NCBI RefSeq assembly: GCF_003259505.1
Contig: NZ_QLLK01000004.1
Location: 186,001 to 250,000, forward strand
Source: Algoriphagus yeomjeoni
Lineage (GTDB): Bacteria; Bacteroidota; Bacteroidia; Cytophagales; Cyclobacteriaceae
Direction of reading: 5' to 3'
DNA: 64,000 nucleotides
The notes beneath the pieces were generated by a model, which was not told where the DNA came from, did no database searches, and was given only the letters and a program-made list of their open reading frames with translations. Both the position numbers and the translations under genes were made by a program. Shown in pieces: positions 63,036 through 64,000 of the stretch; the first letter of the stretch is position 1, and every line of letters begins with the position of its first letter.

Positions 63036-64000
63036 TTAAAACTCCACTTTATTGTTTTCTTGAGCTATATCTGCTAGCCTTTTGCTAGGATCAATCTCGA
63101 TAGATTTAATCAGATCTGATTTTTTATTCACTGTAATTGTCTTGGTAAGATTTGTCCATGGCCAATCTTCAGAAATCACTCTAGTCGGCGCTCCATCTTC
63201 AGGGGCCTTTTCACCTCTCATTATTTCCAAAGGCAAATAAACCATCTCAGAAGTACCATCCTTGTAGGTAATCACCAAGTCTATAGGCATCGGCATCAGA
63301 CCAATTCGCTCAAGTGTGATTTCAGTTTTGTCACCTTGGGCTTTTACAGCTTTTATTCCATAATCAATCGTCTTGGTAGTATACACAAAGTATTCTTTGT
63401 ACCAATCCAATTCCAAGCCACTCTCTTTTTCCATAATACGGATGTAGTCATTCACATTTGGGTGTTTGAATCTCCACGTATTGAAATACCTATGTATCCC
63501 TCTATCCCTAGCTTCTTCACCAATAATGTAACCCATTTGAGCCATGAATACAGCACCTTTAGAGTAGGCTGCCGCACTATACGCTGAGTTTGTATGGTAA
63601 TGGTCTGAGTGCGTACTCATCGGCTCTTCTTTACCAGAACTCACCAATCGATAATATCCTGCATAAGAACCTCTAAGTGGGTTTTCACTTGGTCTGAAAA
63701 TAGCAGAAGAAGTAAGGGAAGCCGCGTAGCTAGTAAATCCTTCGTCCATCCATGGGTATAGCGCCTCATTCGTAGCAATGACACCCTGAAACCAGCTATG
63801 GCCCAACTCGTGAATCATTACACCTACTAGGCTATTTAGGTTACGACCACCAGTCACTAGCGTAGACATAGGATATTCCATTCCACCATCGCCACCTTGT
63901 ATTACTGAGTACTGCTTGTAGGGATACTGACCAAAATGCTCAGACATAAATTCTATTGCCTTTGGCGTGTACTCCATCAGTTTCTCCCAGTTTTCGGTAG
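63036..64000 (-). CDS. M1 family metallopeptidase, C-terminal part (truncated by window edge)
   Basis: The visible 321 codons are the C-terminal part of an M1 aminopeptidase-like zinc enzyme. The zinc site is complete: HELGHSWFQGVIATNEALYP with the following Glu, and the Tyr-rich activation region lies further on (AYSAAAYSKGAVFMAQMGY). The segment EFMSEHFGQYPYKQYSVIQGG is typical. The reading frame continues unbroken to the window end (TENWEKLM before the first in-window Met), so the true start lies beyond 64000. Such proteins of about 620 residues are usually periplasmic; the signal peptide is outside the window. Confidence 0.9.
   Translation of the reverse strand, partial: TENWEKLMEYTPKAIEFMSEHFGQYPYKQYSVIQGGDGGMEYPMSTLVTGGRNLNSLVGVMIHELGHSWFQGVIATNEALYPWMDEGFTSYAASLTSSAIFRPSENPLRGSYAGYYRLVSSGKEEPMSTHSDHYHTNSAYSAAAYSKGAVFMAQMGYIIGEEARDRGIHRYFNTWRFKHPNVNDYIRIMEKESGLELDWYKEYFVYTTKTIDYGIKAVKAQGDKTEITLERIGLMPMPIDLVITYKDGTSEMVYLPLEIMRGEKAPEDGAPTRVISEDWPWTNLTKTITVNKKSDLIKSIEIDPSKRLADIAQENNKVEF

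Overview
The window looks like chromosome of a heterotrophic member of the Bacteroidota, most likely Cytophagales (Cyclobacteriaceae such as Algoriphagus or Echinicola). The signs are two SusC/SusD polysaccharide utilisation loci (PULs), a hybrid two-component regulator, an ECF sigma/FecR pair, many lipoproteins with Cys-acidic surface-export signals, a small Hc1 histone-like gene, AT-rich intergenic DNA and almost no Shine-Dalgarno sites. The genus is inferred from protein style only. No tRNA, rRNA, insertion sequence, phage gene or CRISPR array was seen.

Layout. 1-9231: a first PUL with an alpha/beta-hydrolase esterase, a GH43 enzyme, SusC, SusD and a DUF3823 lipoprotein, closed by a strong terminator. 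9440-11251: a TPP riboswitch in front of a PnuC-family thiamine transporter (PnuT) that overlaps an acyl-CoA-dehydrogenase-like gene. 11471-19257: a rhamnose or rhamnogalacturonan cluster with a double-domain CE12 esterase, rhamnose mutarotase, GH106 rhamnosidase, NCS1 permease, small membrane protein and RhaI-type isomerase. 19258-26266: a repeat-rich stretch with what I regard as the most novel system here. It has an ECF sigma factor, a FecR-like anti-sigma factor, and an outer-membrane protein that joins an STN sensor domain to 15-16-residue LA_2272-type repeats rather than to a TonB receptor. A second repeat protein, a serine-less acyl-carrier-like protein and a DUF4097 lipoprotein lie beside it. 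Three copies of one promoter-like motif (CTAAGGGTAA, 14 bases, GTC) precede the acyl-carrier-like gene, the sigma gene and the DUF4097 gene, which suggests one autoregulated regulon.

26281-29140: small hydrolase, monooxygenase and hypothetical genes. 29150-48689 (minus strand): a second PUL, SusC-SusD-glycan-binding lipoprotein, then FG-GAP protein, GH9 and acetylesterase, with a GH5 endoglucanase and a hybrid two-component regulator upstream. Paired AGGGTAT sites in front of both GH5 and SusC are candidate regulator operators. Between GH5 and the regulator lies a striking array of ten 42-bp units, each with an internal dyad. 48833-53347: a xylose operon (symporter, xylB, xylA). Together these suggest beta-1,4-glucan or xylose-decorated hemicellulose use.

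53469-64000: mostly housekeeping genes: class IV aminotransferase, L-serine dehydratase beta chain, TolC and HlyD efflux parts without a permease, Maf, DUF1015, biotin carboxylase, an alpha-oxoamine synthase that may start sphingolipid or sulfonolipid synthesis, an Hc1-like 58-residue protein, and a partial M1 metallopeptidase running off the right edge.
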